From the NCBI GenBank assembly GCA_963969595.1, contig OZ018411.1:22876545-22940544 (forward strand): a stretch of DNA of 64,000 nucleotides. The letters are read 5' to 3'. The translations under genes were made by a program, and so were the position numbers. The stretch comes from Neckera pumila (lineage: Eukaryota > Streptophyta > Bryopsida > Hypnales > Neckeraceae). The notes below the pieces were generated by a model. That model was not told where the DNA came from, searched no databases, and was given only the letters and a program-made list of their open reading frames with translations. Positions 1-12,790 of this stretch are shown in pieces. Position 1 is the stretch's first letter; each line of letters begins with the position of its first letter.

Positions 1-1141
1 AAGTTCGTAGCTAAGATATGGCTGTAATATCCGACCAACAATTTGATTTGGGAGTGCCTTTTGCAGGGACGACAGATGATGCTTCACCCCCAGCAAGAGC
101 AATCACCTACTTGGCTGAAGGTCGACCTGATGCCGCAAGTTGCATCTGTTTCATCGTCGCATCTCGATGGTCACTTTAGTACGGACATAGTTTCGTTTTT
201 GGCATGGTTGGCAGCGGATTGAGTTTTTGTGGATATGTTTACGTCAATAGGTACATGGACTTGGAGACCGGCATTTTTTGTCGCAGTAGTTGTGACTTAG
301 CGTAGCCAAAGTCTCATTTGTCAGTGCACGTTTTTGTAAGTGCAACTGAACTATGTATGGAAGCGTGCTTATAATATATGGAAAGTTTTGGACCTGGTGC
401 TTCGATGTGGTTAGTGCGATTGGGCTGCTCAGAGGTAGTTGGCCCAACCACTTCCTTTGTCACAGGAATGGGAAGTTGTCGCCGCCCTGTAGTTGTTGTT
501 CTTGGCTTGCGGTCGCCGTCCCATGAGTCAGGGGAAGCGAGGCGTCCCGCGTAATGTGTCCAGGTACGGGTCTGCCTACGCGGCAAAGCAAAAGAGGGGC
601 AGCCCGAAGCAACGTCGGGTTTTCTCCGAACTACAGCAAGAGCAGACTTTATTCCTTCCGATGCAGACATCGCGTCGCTCATTTCCCTTTATTTTTTTTA
701 GGTGGTGGCAGACGACGTCAAGCTTCGATTGGACCGACCAGATCTTGCGGCAAAGTGAAACTCCCTTTTCGGGGATTTTTTTCCACTCGCAGGCTTGGAG
801 GTCACCACTTCAATATGGTCACCGAACTTGTATCGAGTAGGACAGGCTTTACCTTTTTTTGCTATTTTTTCACCACAACTGCCAAGCTTATGTTTGCTCC
901 TTACTTCGTCCAGTGTATTACCAATCCGAAATCGGATTGCAGGGTGCTCTTATAGCCACCCGAAGGAATTTTCCACCATTTTCTGGTCTTTTTACACCAG
1001 CGCCGTATTGGTTTACTACACTAAAAAGTAGCCTCGAACAGCAAAATGAACGGCTGGAATTTTTTGCTAGTACACCAGCAGAAGCTCTAAACCAGATTGT
1101 ACGGTACGATCAAATATACACCCCTTCGATAGTTGGGAAAT
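1..1141. other. Unassigned region with short ORFs
   Basis: Base composition is more balanced here than in the AT-rich DNA that follows, and several overlapping ORFs of 60-130 codons occur on both strands. The longest plus-strand ones lie at 554-955 and 859-1,143. None shows a motif or domain I recognise, and none has a convincing splice or start context. It could be the decayed end of a gene or transposon lying to the left of the window. I assign no function. Confidence 0.3.
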
Positions 1142-4100
1142 AATGTGCACAACTGGGCCGCTCTTGGGAGTCGTGAGCTAGTTCGGAAATCTCGTGTCAC
1201 TTTGGGGTTAAAGGGCCTAACTTGTATTACCCCAATTAATTTATAGCTTCTTAAAATCTACTCTACAATATTTTTAAATGAATTTTGAACGTGATTTTTT
1301 CTCCAAGATCTAGTGTATTTGAGGCTCATTTCCAAGAGCTCTCAACACTACGGGAAGTCAAGATTGCAATGAGTGCCCTTGTACAAAAACTTGAATAGAA
1401 AAATCACTATCATTTATTTTCAAGATCGGATTTTTGGTACTAAAATTAAACTTCAAGAAGAACTTTCTAAAAATATAAACTATTAAAAATAGCAATTTGG
1501 TTAGGTTTTATCTAAATTCAAAGTTTTGCAAACACCAGATTCTGGTGCCTTAGGCATTTAGGGGTTAAAGCTGCACAAACTAATCCACCTATTGCAGTCG
1601 AACCTCATTGTACTAAGTCACTCTCAATCATTCATAACTTCTTGGATTGGGGTTGTTGCAAGAATGACCTTCCGTTTTTGTTCTACTTCGATCGTTTTCA
1701 GCCATGTTTTTATAAGCACTATAAAATAATTTTTTTTTTTAAAGAAATATCAAAAATATTAAAAATGTATACACCTATAAGAAGAAGGTACCCTATGAAG
1801 GAAAGAAAAGAAAAAGTCTCTGATTAGTAGAACTTAAAAAGTGCAGAACCACCAGAAAATACATACTTTGACATTTTAATTTGTAAAAAATAGGAAAAAT
1901 AAATTTAAAGAAACTGAAAATTGCCATTTGGAAAGCCTTCATGGTAATGAGATTTCACCAAACAAATGGTCCTGAAACCATCTTCAATGTTCAGAATTGA
2001 GTGTGCAAGGGAGCCCTCTTTGCATGGACGTAAAGGATATAAAAGAAAACATATTTTAATGCCCCTTGGAAGGAACTTGAATTCCTACTATAGAAATGGA
2101 TCATAGAAATTTTAGCTCCAAATCATTAAATTTTGGGACACCTTACGTAGTAAAAACCCCTAAAACTCAAAACGTGACATATTAGTTTAAATAAACTTAA
2201 ATATAAAATGATTTTTGAATTTTTTTGAAAAATATGGAAAATTATTAAACCCAAAAGAAGAATCTCCAATAAAAATTTCAAGTTCATGCAAGTCACGCTT
2301 CATAAGTTATTGCAAAAGGAAGCTTCAACACTCCTTTTGTGACAATGTTTTAGTACTTTGCAGTACCAGTCTTTCTTGCAATCACCCATTGATATGAAAT
2401 GTTAGCCACAAAAACTAGACTAGAATGTGTAACTTTTCCAAATTCTTTTGTTAGAAACAGACATTGTATGAAGAAGAAAAAAGCCACCAAAGTTCAAATG
2501 GGTTTCATTTTCTCTATTAGCCTTATTGGTACAACAATTTTGTATTTCAGCAATTCCACTTTCAAACATTGAGTTTCTTGATGTTGTTGCATTTTTTACT
2601 TTGTAATATATACACCTATGTATATTATGTATATAGTTTAAGAGACCTTACATGGGAGTTATAGAAGGTTGTTACATCCAAATTAATCTTGGAAAACATT
2701 GTATAAGCACTAGATGGATCATGCATATCATTAAAATGCTCTATGAAGCTAGGACAAATGTATACACCAACCACATTCAACATGTATCATTTAATCCCTA
2801 AATTTTCTCCAAAACCGCTCCAAAATTGCCATTTCTAATACAAGTACCAAATTTTAGAAAAAAAAACATTTTTGAACACATATAACCATAGGATCTTGTA
2901 GTACATTGGTTTAAAAAGATGTGGAAAAAATTTCAAAATTTTCCACCATGTGGATTGCAAGATAATAGCATTTGAATTGACAAAAATCCTTTTTTTTGGC
3001 ATTGCAAAAATCCGGACAGATGCCCTTCACAAGGTCACATTTGTATGAAAGAATGTCCGAAATGGTGGTTACTCTTTGAATTCATTCTTCAATGCAAGTT
3101 GGCTGCATGCTTGAAAATTTTTAGATCATTTGGAATTGTACAATATACAAGAAAAAATAGTAAGTAGGAAGAGGTAGAGAATGACTCAAAATACTGCATT
3201 GTCAAGAATTTAATTATGGAATTGAGAAATGCCAATCCCAATGGTTGTAATGTTGTAATAAACAATTTACACCCAATGTTTTTTATTTTTCTCAAAAATA
3301 TTGAAAACTGAATTAAATAAAGGACTTCAAAGTTTATTTTAGAGTAGAGATTCCATAACTATCATCAAACTAAAACTCCTCATAACTATTGACTTTTTAA
3401 TCCAAATGGAATGATTCAAAGCTTTCCAAGTATAAATAAGTTTATAAAACTAATTTCAAATTTTAATATTCCCAAAAATGTGTTTTTTAAGGAAATTTTG
3501 TGAGCTGCCCGGGTTGCCCACCAAACACGGAAAATTACATGTCATGCAATAACTTTTTATCCATGTGGTCAAAAGTTATGGAAATTGTTGGGCCTTGAAG
3601 CTACTGCTTGGGCACATCTTTTGTGAAAATTTCAAAGAAAAAAAATAAGATTTCCATTTGTAGTGAGCTGCCCAAAATTGCTATGTTGCCAAAAAATGGT
3701 GTTTGGTCCTTTAGAGATTAAAAACAAGCATGCAATAGATTTCCATTCACATTGAAAGAAGTGAAGTATCACAGATCCCATATACATCATATTGCACAAA
3801 ACAAGGAACTAGTAGCTGTATCTTGCAACATGAGTGACCAGTTGAAGATTTTCATTCACCAGAACATGATAATGATATGATTAAAAGCAAGTAAACTAAA
3901 TAAGATAATGGGCACAAAAAAGAGATTTTGTCACATTATTGCACACCTGGGATTTATTTATATTGTAGTCAATATTAATTACTGGAAGTGATATGGTGTG
4001 AGTATCACCACTAAGAAATCGATTGTAGAATTATTATGAAACATTTGTATGTAGTTTGAATCTTAGATGAATATAAATTCGTGAACACATTATTAAGCAT

Positions 4101-5275
4101 ATTTTGTCTACAACATACTTGCTTTATTTATTTCATATTAGCCTTTTCTTTTAATCCTTTTCTTTTAGCTTTTTTTTTTAGCCTTCTGATATTAGTTACT
4201 AATTTTAACATTTTCTTGTTGGCCTAAATTAGAAGCATGAAATTTAATCCTATCTAACAATGTTTTTTGGAAAATTGTAAAAATTGCATTCACAAATGAC
4301 TTCTATAAATTATTATTTCAAGAATATACTTAGAGTGTCTAAAAGATTGTCCATAAATTCTTATAACTAGTCCAAATATAATGAATTAGAGCTTCAAATG
4401 TAGATGAAAATACAATTTATGAGGAAAAACATTTAAAAACTAAAATTCAAAACTTTGAATCTTTTTCTGCTACATGGTCTCTCTTGTTTGAAAAAAAAAT
4501 AGCTTCCAAGCACTGATTGAAATAAAAATTATATTCCTAGAAAGCATCTCCACCATCTGCAAATCATGTAGAAAAATTAAATTAAGCAATTAGAGTAGAG
4601 TACTCATTTTGTTTTTTCTAGAGTACTTTGAATGTGTTTGTGTCAGTGGTTGGTCAAAATTCCTTCACTGAAGTATTATTGACTTTTCTAAGGAAGAAGG
4701 TGGAAAAAAAAAACAGCTCACAAATGATGCATTTTTACTGGACTTTTGCAACTAGTACTTCCTTGCTGAAAATTCAAATGTAACTCTAAAAATGATCTTA
4801 TTTGAATTTGAGATTAACAAATGAAATGAAGTTAACTAGATCTAGTTTCTATTCCAACTTAAGACTTTGAAAAATTTATAAAAATAAACTATTTACAACT
4901 ATTTTAACTTTGGACCTATAACTAAGGTATACTAAACTTCTAATTATAAAATGATACAATATTTTAGAATTTCCCAAGATGTTCCACTCTATAATACAAA
5001 TGTATGGTGCAATTTTCCTAGTTTTTGATTAAGTATATTGTATTTTACATGAATTTTCTTTCTCTCACTCAAAAAATTCACAATAATTTCAAATTTTCAT
5101 TAATTTTTTTTGAAATTTTGAAATTCTTAGAGGATATTGTGTGTAATTTCCTCTCTAAAAAATAAAACAAAGTAATTCCTACTTACAATTAGAGGCAAAA
5201 GAGAGCATACAGAGCAAAGAGATATTTCTCCATCTCATCATCCATCCATCCTCCATCTACATGACCTCACACTGA
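1142..5275. other. AT-rich intergenic DNA, no gene seen
   Basis: About 4.1 kb of strongly AT-rich sequence with many A and T runs. ORFs are short and of low complexity. I see no domain, RNA gene, terminal inverted repeat or target duplication. Confidence 0.6.
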
Positions 5276-5653
5276 GTGGCACTTGTCATCAACACTTCAT
5301 CCACGTTGCATCTGATATTCACCTTCGTCGCTCTCGGCTTGGTGTTTTGGTTCCCAAGGCTTGTGCTCAAAAGTTTGTCGCTGAGATCTCTCGGAGGTCC
5401 GAGTGGAAGGCTCCGTTGGATAAAGTGCGTCACAACAGCTACTTCGCCGTCTGAAGGAGTCCAAGAGAGACAGCAACTTGCAAGCTCACGAGCTCAATAT
5501 AAATGTGACCCCGATCCAAGTACGTACTCTCGCATTTGCCGTAATGTTGTGGTTCTTGTTGTGATTTCTTTCCTTCCTTATAAATTTCCATTGAATTTGT
5601 GGTATGATTTGGAAGCTGGGGAAATCCCACATATGAATGTTGCACATGTATGA
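5276..5653 (+). other. Unrecognised 125-codon ORF in a GC-richer patch
   Basis: The ORF has a hydrophobic N-terminal stretch (roughly residues 10-35) that could be a membrane segment, then a basic region. The assigned start is not an ATG. The patch from about 5,230 to 5,660 is less AT-rich than its flanks, which suggests a captured or decayed gene piece. A second frame over the same bases is open for about 30 codons, so the true reading frame is uncertain. No family recognised. Confidence 0.2.
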
Positions 5654-6760
5654 ATATCAGCTAAATTACTGGTATGAATAATTGCACTGCTATTGCATTT
5701 TAGTTGTGAAATTGTGATTAAAGAAAAAATTTAGACCTTGTTTTGGCATAGTAGAATAACTTTCTTTCCTAAACTTTGAACAACATTAATGTGTAAAATG
5801 AAGGTCATTTTCATGTTCAAAAATCCATTTGTGATTTTTAGCCTCCAATCAAAAGTTATGGACAAATTTCAAAGAGGGATTGGAAGGAACAGAATTATTC
5901 ATTGACATTTCAAAACAAGCTCTCAGAATTGTGTGCATAATTTTTTTTTGGAGGCTCAAAATCACAAAAAAGTTTTTAGAGATGAAAGTTAGGTTCAATC
6001 CTTGACTTTTGTTAGGACAAATTTTTTTGAAAAAAGTTATTATACTATGCCAAAAATAGGTCTGAAATTCTACTTTGAACACAAATCCTATGTTTTGACA
6101 ATGAGTGGTGAAGCTCTCATTTTTAAATTGTCCCATACCCTTTGAGGATTCAGGATGAACAATGCATTTCCTTATAAAAACAACCTCTCTATCCAACATT
6201 CCCATCAAATGCCAATGTATTAAGTCTTTCACAATACCATCCAAAGTTTACTTTGTGGTAGAAAATAATTGGATATTATTTTGGATTCCTTGGCTAGCTC
6301 TACATTTTTTTTATTAATTTTTTCAACAACTTGATTATTTAATCCTTGTTTGATTTGACAATGTTTCTTGTTCAATAAGATTTCCCGTCTTTTTTAAGAG
6401 TTGTTATTGTCGGCAGACCCTGACCTACAACATTTCACATCACAGAATAATTTGTTGATAAGCCCAAAACTCAGACTGAATTAAAACTGAAGCTTCAGAA
6501 ACAGCTGACAAACCTAGTTAGGTGTGCCTCTCCTTCGTCACGCCTGGACAACCCATGCTGCCAAGGCACTGTAGAAGTCAAGAAGCCGGCTGTAGAGAAG
6601 GCAGACAGTTGTCCCAGGCTGTGAATTTCGGCTGAATTCCATCCATGAATTGGCAGCAAGTCAAATTCCACACAAGAATGTCCCACATGTATGATTTTGA
6701 CCCAAATTAGTACTATGAAAGATTGCACGCCTGTTGCCTTGCAGTTGTGTTAGTAGCTAC
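5605..6760. repeat. Diverged direct repeat pair (about 5,605-5,720 and 6,665-6,760)
   Basis: Both copies share the pattern CACATGTATGA, then an AAATTA block, TATGAA, ATTGCAC, TGTTGC or TATTGC, and AGTTGTG in the same order over about 90 bp. They lie about 1 kb apart in the same orientation, and the second is just upstream of the LINE fragment. They may be two decayed copies of one leader region. Between them (5,720-6,660) I see only AT-rich DNA without a gene. Confidence 0.4.
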
Positions 6761-6871
6761 AGATTCCAATTAGTTTTTGAGTGACAGCATGGGCTTTCAC
6801 ACCTCATCTCCTCCTCGGGCTTTTCTAGATGCGGGCAAGCCCAGTGGGTGCAATTGAGTGGCATGCCTGAC

Positions 6872-7851
6872 TGAAGGTGACTTGTCAGTTCTTAACGTAT
6901 ATGCCTCAACTGGTGAAAGAGAACGCATCGAGCTGTGGATTGAACTACTGGCAAGTTTGGCCAAAGACTGCAGATGGCCACTTTGTGGTGACTGGAACTT
7001 TGTGGAAAACAGACAAATCTAACTGGTGTGGGAAGCTTATCTCTCCTCCTGAACGCCAGGCATTTGATCAACTCCGAAGGGCACTCAATTTGGTTGACCA
7101 CTTTCCAAGTTTCAATCCCACAAAATACTCAAGGGATAATCGCAGGATGGATGGCGTCAGGATTCTGGCAAGGCTTGATCGTATCTACTCCTTCCTCCCT
7201 AGTGGCGGCCAACCTATCCCTGTTGCCGAATATTTTATCAAAGGTGAGTCCAATCACTCGGATCACTTGCCGGTCTGGGGAAAATTCCTCTTCCAAGCCA
7301 CAGCCCCAAGGAAATCTTCTTACCAAATGAGCTCGAGATACGTAGAAGATGCCACAGTACGATCCAGGATTGTGCAATTATGGTCGACCCACCGTGCTTT
7401 GGGCTTTTGGGGGAAATTACGTAGGGTGGTGAAATACTATAAGGAGTATGGTATTTAAGAGCTGCAAAATCCCAAAGGGTGCATAACATTCAGAAGCATG
7501 TGTTGATGTTGCCTTGGTTCTACAGTGATGGTGTGCCTCTACATCCTCCATCTGTCTAATTCATCATTAACTAATGATGAAATACTGTTGGGGTGTGGAA
7601 TATACCACACCATCACTGTAGAGCTACTGAATGTTATGTGGAAGAATCTCACTTGTGTGCCCAACTTGCTGAGGTTGTAGAAGGAATTGGCATGCCATTC
7701 CTTGAATGGTGAATGGCAGAGCCGCCTCACCGACCTTGGTGAGAAGCTAAGTGGTGTTGAAAAGCATCACGTGGAAGGGTTGAAGATCCGCAATAGGATT
7801 CGTTGGAAGAAGGTTGGTAATGCTTGTTCTAAGGAATTCTTCTAGAGGTGA
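6872..7851 (+). pseudogene. LINE (non-LTR retrotransposon) endonuclease fragment
   Basis: Remnant of the apurinic-like endonuclease that nicks target DNA in LINE elements. In reading order there is a block with LSVLNVYA and LCGDWNFVE (the catalytic GDWN), a frameshift near 7,015, then LARLDRIYSF and SDHLPVWGKF, which are the late catalytic motifs of the endonuclease/exonuclease/phosphatase fold. The stretch MSSRYVEDATVRSR to VVKYYKEYGI is the linker after the domain. After the stop at 7,456, decayed sequence up to 7,851 still shows RNRIRWKKVGNACSKEFF in one frame, the region that normally leads into the reverse transcriptase. The N-terminal part of the endonuclease and the whole reverse transcriptase are missing, so the piece is truncated at both ends and inactive. 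Motif identification is good; the clade is not determined. Confidence 0.8.
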
Positions 7852-9170
7852 TTGCAAGAAACACTTGTACTATTTGTTGCATTTTGTATTTTTGGACTTT
7901 TAATACTTTTTGTACTATGAGTTATCTTCAGTACTATTGAAAGCATGGAACATAAAATTTGAATGGTCAATTGGATTTCAAATTTACTATTTTGACAACA
8001 TGTGATGTTCATCAATGGTTCACAAAAATGGATGGAAATACTTAATTTGCCATTAAAAAACAATTAAAATTGGCAAATTGAAGGTATTATGAGCTCCAAC
8101 AATACTATTGAGTCTTTTCGTGTACCTTGAAGTACTATTTTGAGCCACATTCTACAATTTACCTTAGAAAGTGAGACTTTTGCGTTTCTATTTTTGAAAA
8201 TTAGGAAATGAATTTGAAAATTTATTTTAAAAATGGCCATTGTTGCTGACTAAGAGCAAAGTTGGAAGATCAAAGTTAGAACTAAAAAAAAATTTAATTC
8301 AACATAAATTCAACCTCAATATAGCACACTTTAAGCTAGTATAAAGCACACTTGGAAAATATTTTGGAAATCCCTCTCCTGAGAAGGTGTATTTCTATTA
8401 GAAGAGCTAGCCTATCAAATTTGGTGATGTAACTCTTCAAAAAAAGATACTCAATAGTACTAAAAACCACCAAAACGGCATGTGTGACATATATTCAAAA
8501 TTCAGTTTCACCTATTGAATTAATTTTGAAAAAATTGAAATAATTGAAGTGTACTTTCTATTGTTGTAGAAAGCTTGATTTTGCATTTTATGTTTCATTT
8601 AATAATTTTTGCAATATTTACAACACAAAACAACTTCCACATTGAATGTGTGATGGAAAGTAGTATTGGTGTTTCTTGCAATCACCCCAGGCTTACGAAA
8701 ATCGTGGAGGTGGCTCTTGTATTATGGAGCTAGAAGACGTTGATGGGTCTTGCAGTCAAATCAAGCCCAGTTGGAGAATATCTGCTCAAAATTTTACTGC
8801 AAGCTATATATAGCCGAACCAAGTTCCCTGGCTTAAGAAGGAGCTAAGAACTTTTGCCTTTGTGGAGTCTTTGGCCATGTATTAGAGGTTTTGCAAATCT
8901 CTCTCAAGCATCCCTTATGAGCACCCGGATTTACTATGTAGGTATCTTGGAGAAGCTATTTGTCAATTCACTTATTTTTTAGAGATTGAGAAGTTGGAGA
9001 GAAACTATTTGCAAGTTGAATGAAGACATTCCAACGAGAAATGAATTTTATGTGATTTTTCAAAGTTTGTTGGGATGAAATTGGTGAAGTATAGGTAGAC
9101 CCATGCTAAATCCCATGATGATGTGTCTTGTCTCTGAAGTGCATTGTCATTATGCTAAAGGGTTGCTAAA
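7852..9170. other. AT-rich region, no gene seen
   Basis: Mostly AT-rich sequence with no ORF of interest. A GC-richer stretch at about 8,685-8,950 may be a decayed continuation of the LINE or another element, but no reverse transcriptase motif can be read in any frame. Confidence 0.5.
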
Positions 9171-9738
9171 GGCTACTTTACACCTAGAGGCCAGGCCAAT
9201 TACCGCCTTGATGCCTATTGCACAAAATTTCAGCACCTTTTAGGCTAAAGACCATCTTCAACTACTCATTAAAATAAAATTATAACGCGAGCCAATCCTC
9301 CCATATATAAAGGCCTTGAGGCCAAGAAGTCAGGCCGATTCAATAAAGTTTAGAAAATCTTAGCCCCTCTTTCTCTCTTTTTTCAGGGGCACTTTACACC
9401 TAGAGGCCAGGCCAATTCCCCTTGAGCCAGTTGCACAAAATCCAATGGATCTAATTTGTTGAAGAAATAAAAATGTTATAAAAAACGTTTTTATAATTAA
9501 AATTTGACATTGCCTCCGAGGCCAAGAATTGACCTCCCATTTTTGGTGTACCTAATTCAACAAGCTTGGGCCATGTCAAATCATGTCTTTTTTGAATAAA
9601 AAATTAATTCCACTGAATTGGCCTAACCACTAGGTGTATAGGATTTGGGACTGATTTCAACCTTTTGTTCAATCACAAGTGAGGATTTTGAGCCATTAAC
9701 ACAGCAAATAAGCCTAGCCTCTAAGTTAAAGCGGCCCT
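9171..9738. repeat. MITE-like block with direct and inverted copies of one end motif
   Basis: The motif CTTTACACCTAGAGGCCAGG occurs at about 9,175 and again at about 9,390, both followed by a CCAATT and a TTGCACAAAAT stretch. A diverged inverted copy lies at about 9,708-9,738 (AAGCCTAGCCTCTAAGTTAAAG). The 9,384-9,738 interval therefore has imperfect inverted ends of about 33 bp, as in a short non-autonomous DNA transposon, and the 9,171 copy may be a second, truncated one. I could not identify a target duplication. Confidence 0.4.
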
Positions 9739-9822
9739 AAGATTGTCGTAATGACGCAAATGGTGTAACTGACGCAAATGGAAGGGGTTAGTAGATGCCA
9801 AAATTAGGTGACTAATGGCATT

Positions 9823-10047
9823 CACTACAAGAGAAAGGGGTGTTTTAAGTGAGTTTTAAAGTATAGTCCTAGACACATGATTTTAAGTAATGACCTTTAA
9901 GGAGATTTTCAGCAAAATTGTACTTAGAATACATGTGTTCTAAGTAAAATTTTGCTGAAAATCTCCTTAAAGGTCATTACTTAAAATCATGTGTCTAGGA
10001 CTATACTAGTAAAAATTCACTTTAAATACCCCTTTTTTCTTGTAGTG
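9823..10047. mobile_element. CACTA-type fold-back MITE, 225 bp
   Basis: Begins CACTACAAGAGAAAGGGG and ends in the complementary CCCC(T/C)TTTTCTTGTAGTG. The two halves (about 9,860-9,925 and 9,945-10,008) are a near-perfect inverted repeat around a short centre, so the element folds on itself almost completely. It is flanked by ATT at 9,820-9,822 and ATT at 10,048-10,050, a 3-bp duplication as expected for CACTA-superfamily transposases. It has no coding capacity and would need a transposase supplied in trans. The near-identity of the two arms suggests a fairly young insertion. Confidence 0.85.
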
Positions 10048-11760
10048 ATTGGATTGTTCTACCTTATGTGTATTTTTGTATATGTGAAAAGTCTATATGA
10101 TATTTTAGAACAACATTTTAGTCAACGTTGTATTAAAGAAGTCTAAATGTGTATGAAATGTGCTATTCTAGAGTTCCTCATTAGAAAAGGTTGAGTGATA
10201 TTTTTTCTTGGCAAATGAAAGAAAATGTTAAAGGTGATAATAGTTACTTTTTATATAAGATGAGCATTCTTATATGTATGGGGCTTTGTAGATTGTTGCT
10301 CTCTACCTCCTTTTGTTTTTGATTCAATAACCTTTAAAGGGGCAATAAGTTCACATAGAACTTTTTGAAGGCTCGGGTAGGTTCATACAAAGTCATTTTT
10401 GATTGAATGAAAGTGAATTTTATATCATAGATGCAGATATGTATTAGCTTTGGCATTTAAATTTTCTTTCCAATTGGATGCTTGAATCAAAAGTTATGGG
10501 GTATAAAGTTTGGGAAAGCTTGAGCATTAGCCTAATTTAAATGGCCAACAATTGGGCCAACAATCATACAAGCTTTGGATTAATTTTTCATTACCTCTTA
10601 ATGTTTATATCTTGTAATCTATGAAGTTGAGTGGGCTAACATTGTTTCCACAAATTTTCATAATAGTATAGGTCAATATTGAGTCATTGAAAATGGAAAA
10701 ACTTCTTTTTTCAATTTTTATTCAATAAAGTTAGTGATTCCTCAAGTACAAATTTGTATGGTTGAAAGTTTGAAAAATATTTTAATGTTTTAGTTATTCT
10801 CAATACACTAGAAAGTGGTAAATTAAGACACTTTTTGTAAAATAAGTCAAAGAACTTTAGGTTTTAAAGAGTTTTTGCTTAGGGACAAGAAGATTGTTTT
10901 AGATCTTTTAATAGGTTCAAATTTGTTGATTCAAATTTACATATGTAATTTTAGGCGTTTTCACCTTACTAAAGAAGAAGATCCAAACAAAAACAAAGTT
11001 TTTTCTTAAGTATGCCCCTAAAGTTCATTATTGCCTACTATGATATATTAATAAAAGCAAAGAGGGCTTGGGAAGACTCTAATTTTCCATATGGTTCTTC
11101 AAAAATGTCAAAGAGGACCCATATAGTGTAAAATGGGTGGTATACAATATTAAACAAGAGCATCCATTGTCCACCTCAAAATCAGCCCCCAAAATGCCAA
11201 AGTCCAAAGTTATTGGGCCCAAAATCAAGACCATGAATACCATAAAAAAACAATGAATCTACAAATTAAATGAATAATTTATTAATTTATTTTAAAACAT
11301 TATTAAAAATGAAAGTAGTTTATATACATATTTAATACAAGCAAAATATAATCGATAATAATTAAGTAGTAATATTTAATTGGTTAACATATTAAATAAT
11401 TACATATATATATTAACAATAACTATTTAATATGTTTTATAATGTTTTAACTCACAACCTAGAAACACATTCTAATTTGACTCTGAAACCGGTGGATTTG
11501 ATTGTTTAGTGTTTGGGGCACCAGCTTTTCTGACTTCACCAACATCATTAATGTCTTGGCCTCTATTGTAGTACATCACCTGTTCATTAGGCGTGTGGTG
11601 TTGCGATCAGCGACCATAAAAAGGATATGTTATCGCTAAGGCTAGCTGATAGTTGTTGATTAGGGTTGATCAGTGCCATTGAGCATCACGCACGGCCTGG
11701 AATTGATTAGTCAACCCATGCCAATAATGTAACAAATCCAGAGGCTGGATTGAATGATAG
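10048..11760. other. AT-rich intergenic DNA, no gene seen
   Basis: No ORF, repeat or RNA gene that I can support. About 11,230-11,450 is extremely AT-rich with repeated TTAATA/TATTAA words. Confidence 0.6.
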
Positions 11761-12790
11761 CGTGTATACCCTTGATGACGCAGGCACGTAGGAGGAAGCC
11801 ATGGAGGCCTACGACATTGCGGCCATCAAGTTGCGCGGCATCAACGCCGCACTAAAAAAAAAACTTCGACATCTCCCGCTACGACGCGGCCCACATCCAG
11901 CAGACGTCCGTGAACGGGCACCACGGGTAGGAGGCCATGAAGGCAGCCAAAGAGGCAGAGCTCGCGGCGGCGATGAGCATCGACACGGCTAGGGCGCACG
12001 CCGCGCAGTCGCGGGCGCATACGGCCGCTCACTCGCTTAGGCATGGCCAAGGGATGTTTGGTGACCACCTCGACAACCATCAATCGCCGTCCACGCAAGG
12101 CAAGCCTGATAGCTAGCTCACCAGCAAGGGAAGTCTAACCACTCAACAGCAGGGGGCCAAACTCTCAAAGAATCTACACGAGTGGCAGATGCTGTACCAG
12201 CAGCAAGCCCACACGAGGTGGACCCAGGACGACACGTGGCACTTGGCGGTCGAATTCCCGGAGTCGATGCGAGCGTCCAATTCCAATAAATTCTAGCAGT
12301 CGCCCACTAACGGAATGCTTCTCCGGAACCTGATGGGCTTGGAGGCTTTACCCCCGTAGGAGCATCACCCTCAGGTAAACCAAGGCTCCTGTTCTGCTAA
12401 TCAGCAGCAACAGGCGCTCATAGGGCAGCAGCAACAGTAGCAGCAAGGCATGCCAGGCAATACAGGCAACATGATCAACACTTCGGGGTACCAAAGGGAG
12501 CCTACAACCCTGGGCAGCAATAGCAGCAGCAGCAGGGGCAAGGGAGTGTGGACCGCGGGGCAGTGGTGGACAACCTGAAAAACTCCGTGGGGGAGAGTGA
12601 AGAAGCGAGCTCCAAAAGCTCCGGGTACAACCCTGTGGGCGTTTTGTATATGTTGCTTGGATTGACCCAAAGCAAGATGGGGGGGCACGAGACCACCACC
12701 CTAACACCGTGGATTAGTAGCAACCCTGCGACCGTGTAGAGGTTGGCGAGGCGGTCCAACTTCAGTATCGGGGGGCACATGGGCTTCGGC
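11761..12790 (+). pseudogene. AP2-domain transcription factor remnant (AINTEGUMENTA/PLETHORA type)
   Basis: A GC-rich island in AT-rich DNA. In one frame at 11,785-11,850 it reads EEAMEAYDIAAIKLRGIN, the hallmark end of the second AP2 repeat in ANT/PLT proteins (family pattern EEAAEAYDIAAIKFRG). A run of ten A residues at 11,854-11,863 breaks the frame, after which NFDISRYD follows in the next frame, again matching the AP2 repeat end. In-frame stops precede and follow it. Downstream the same strand still shows decayed C-terminal features: alanine-rich sequence to about 12,110, NLMGLEA near 12,330, and glutamine-rich runs (ANQQQQALIGQQQQ) near 12,400-12,450. The first AP2 repeat and most of the DNA-binding region are absent. 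It is a dead gene fragment; the absence of visible introns may mean a processed or partial copy. Confidence 0.65.

Noticed and set aside
5849..6244. 131-codon minus ORF at 5,849-6,244
   Set aside because: AT-rich chance frame with low-complexity phenylalanine/isoleucine content and no motif.
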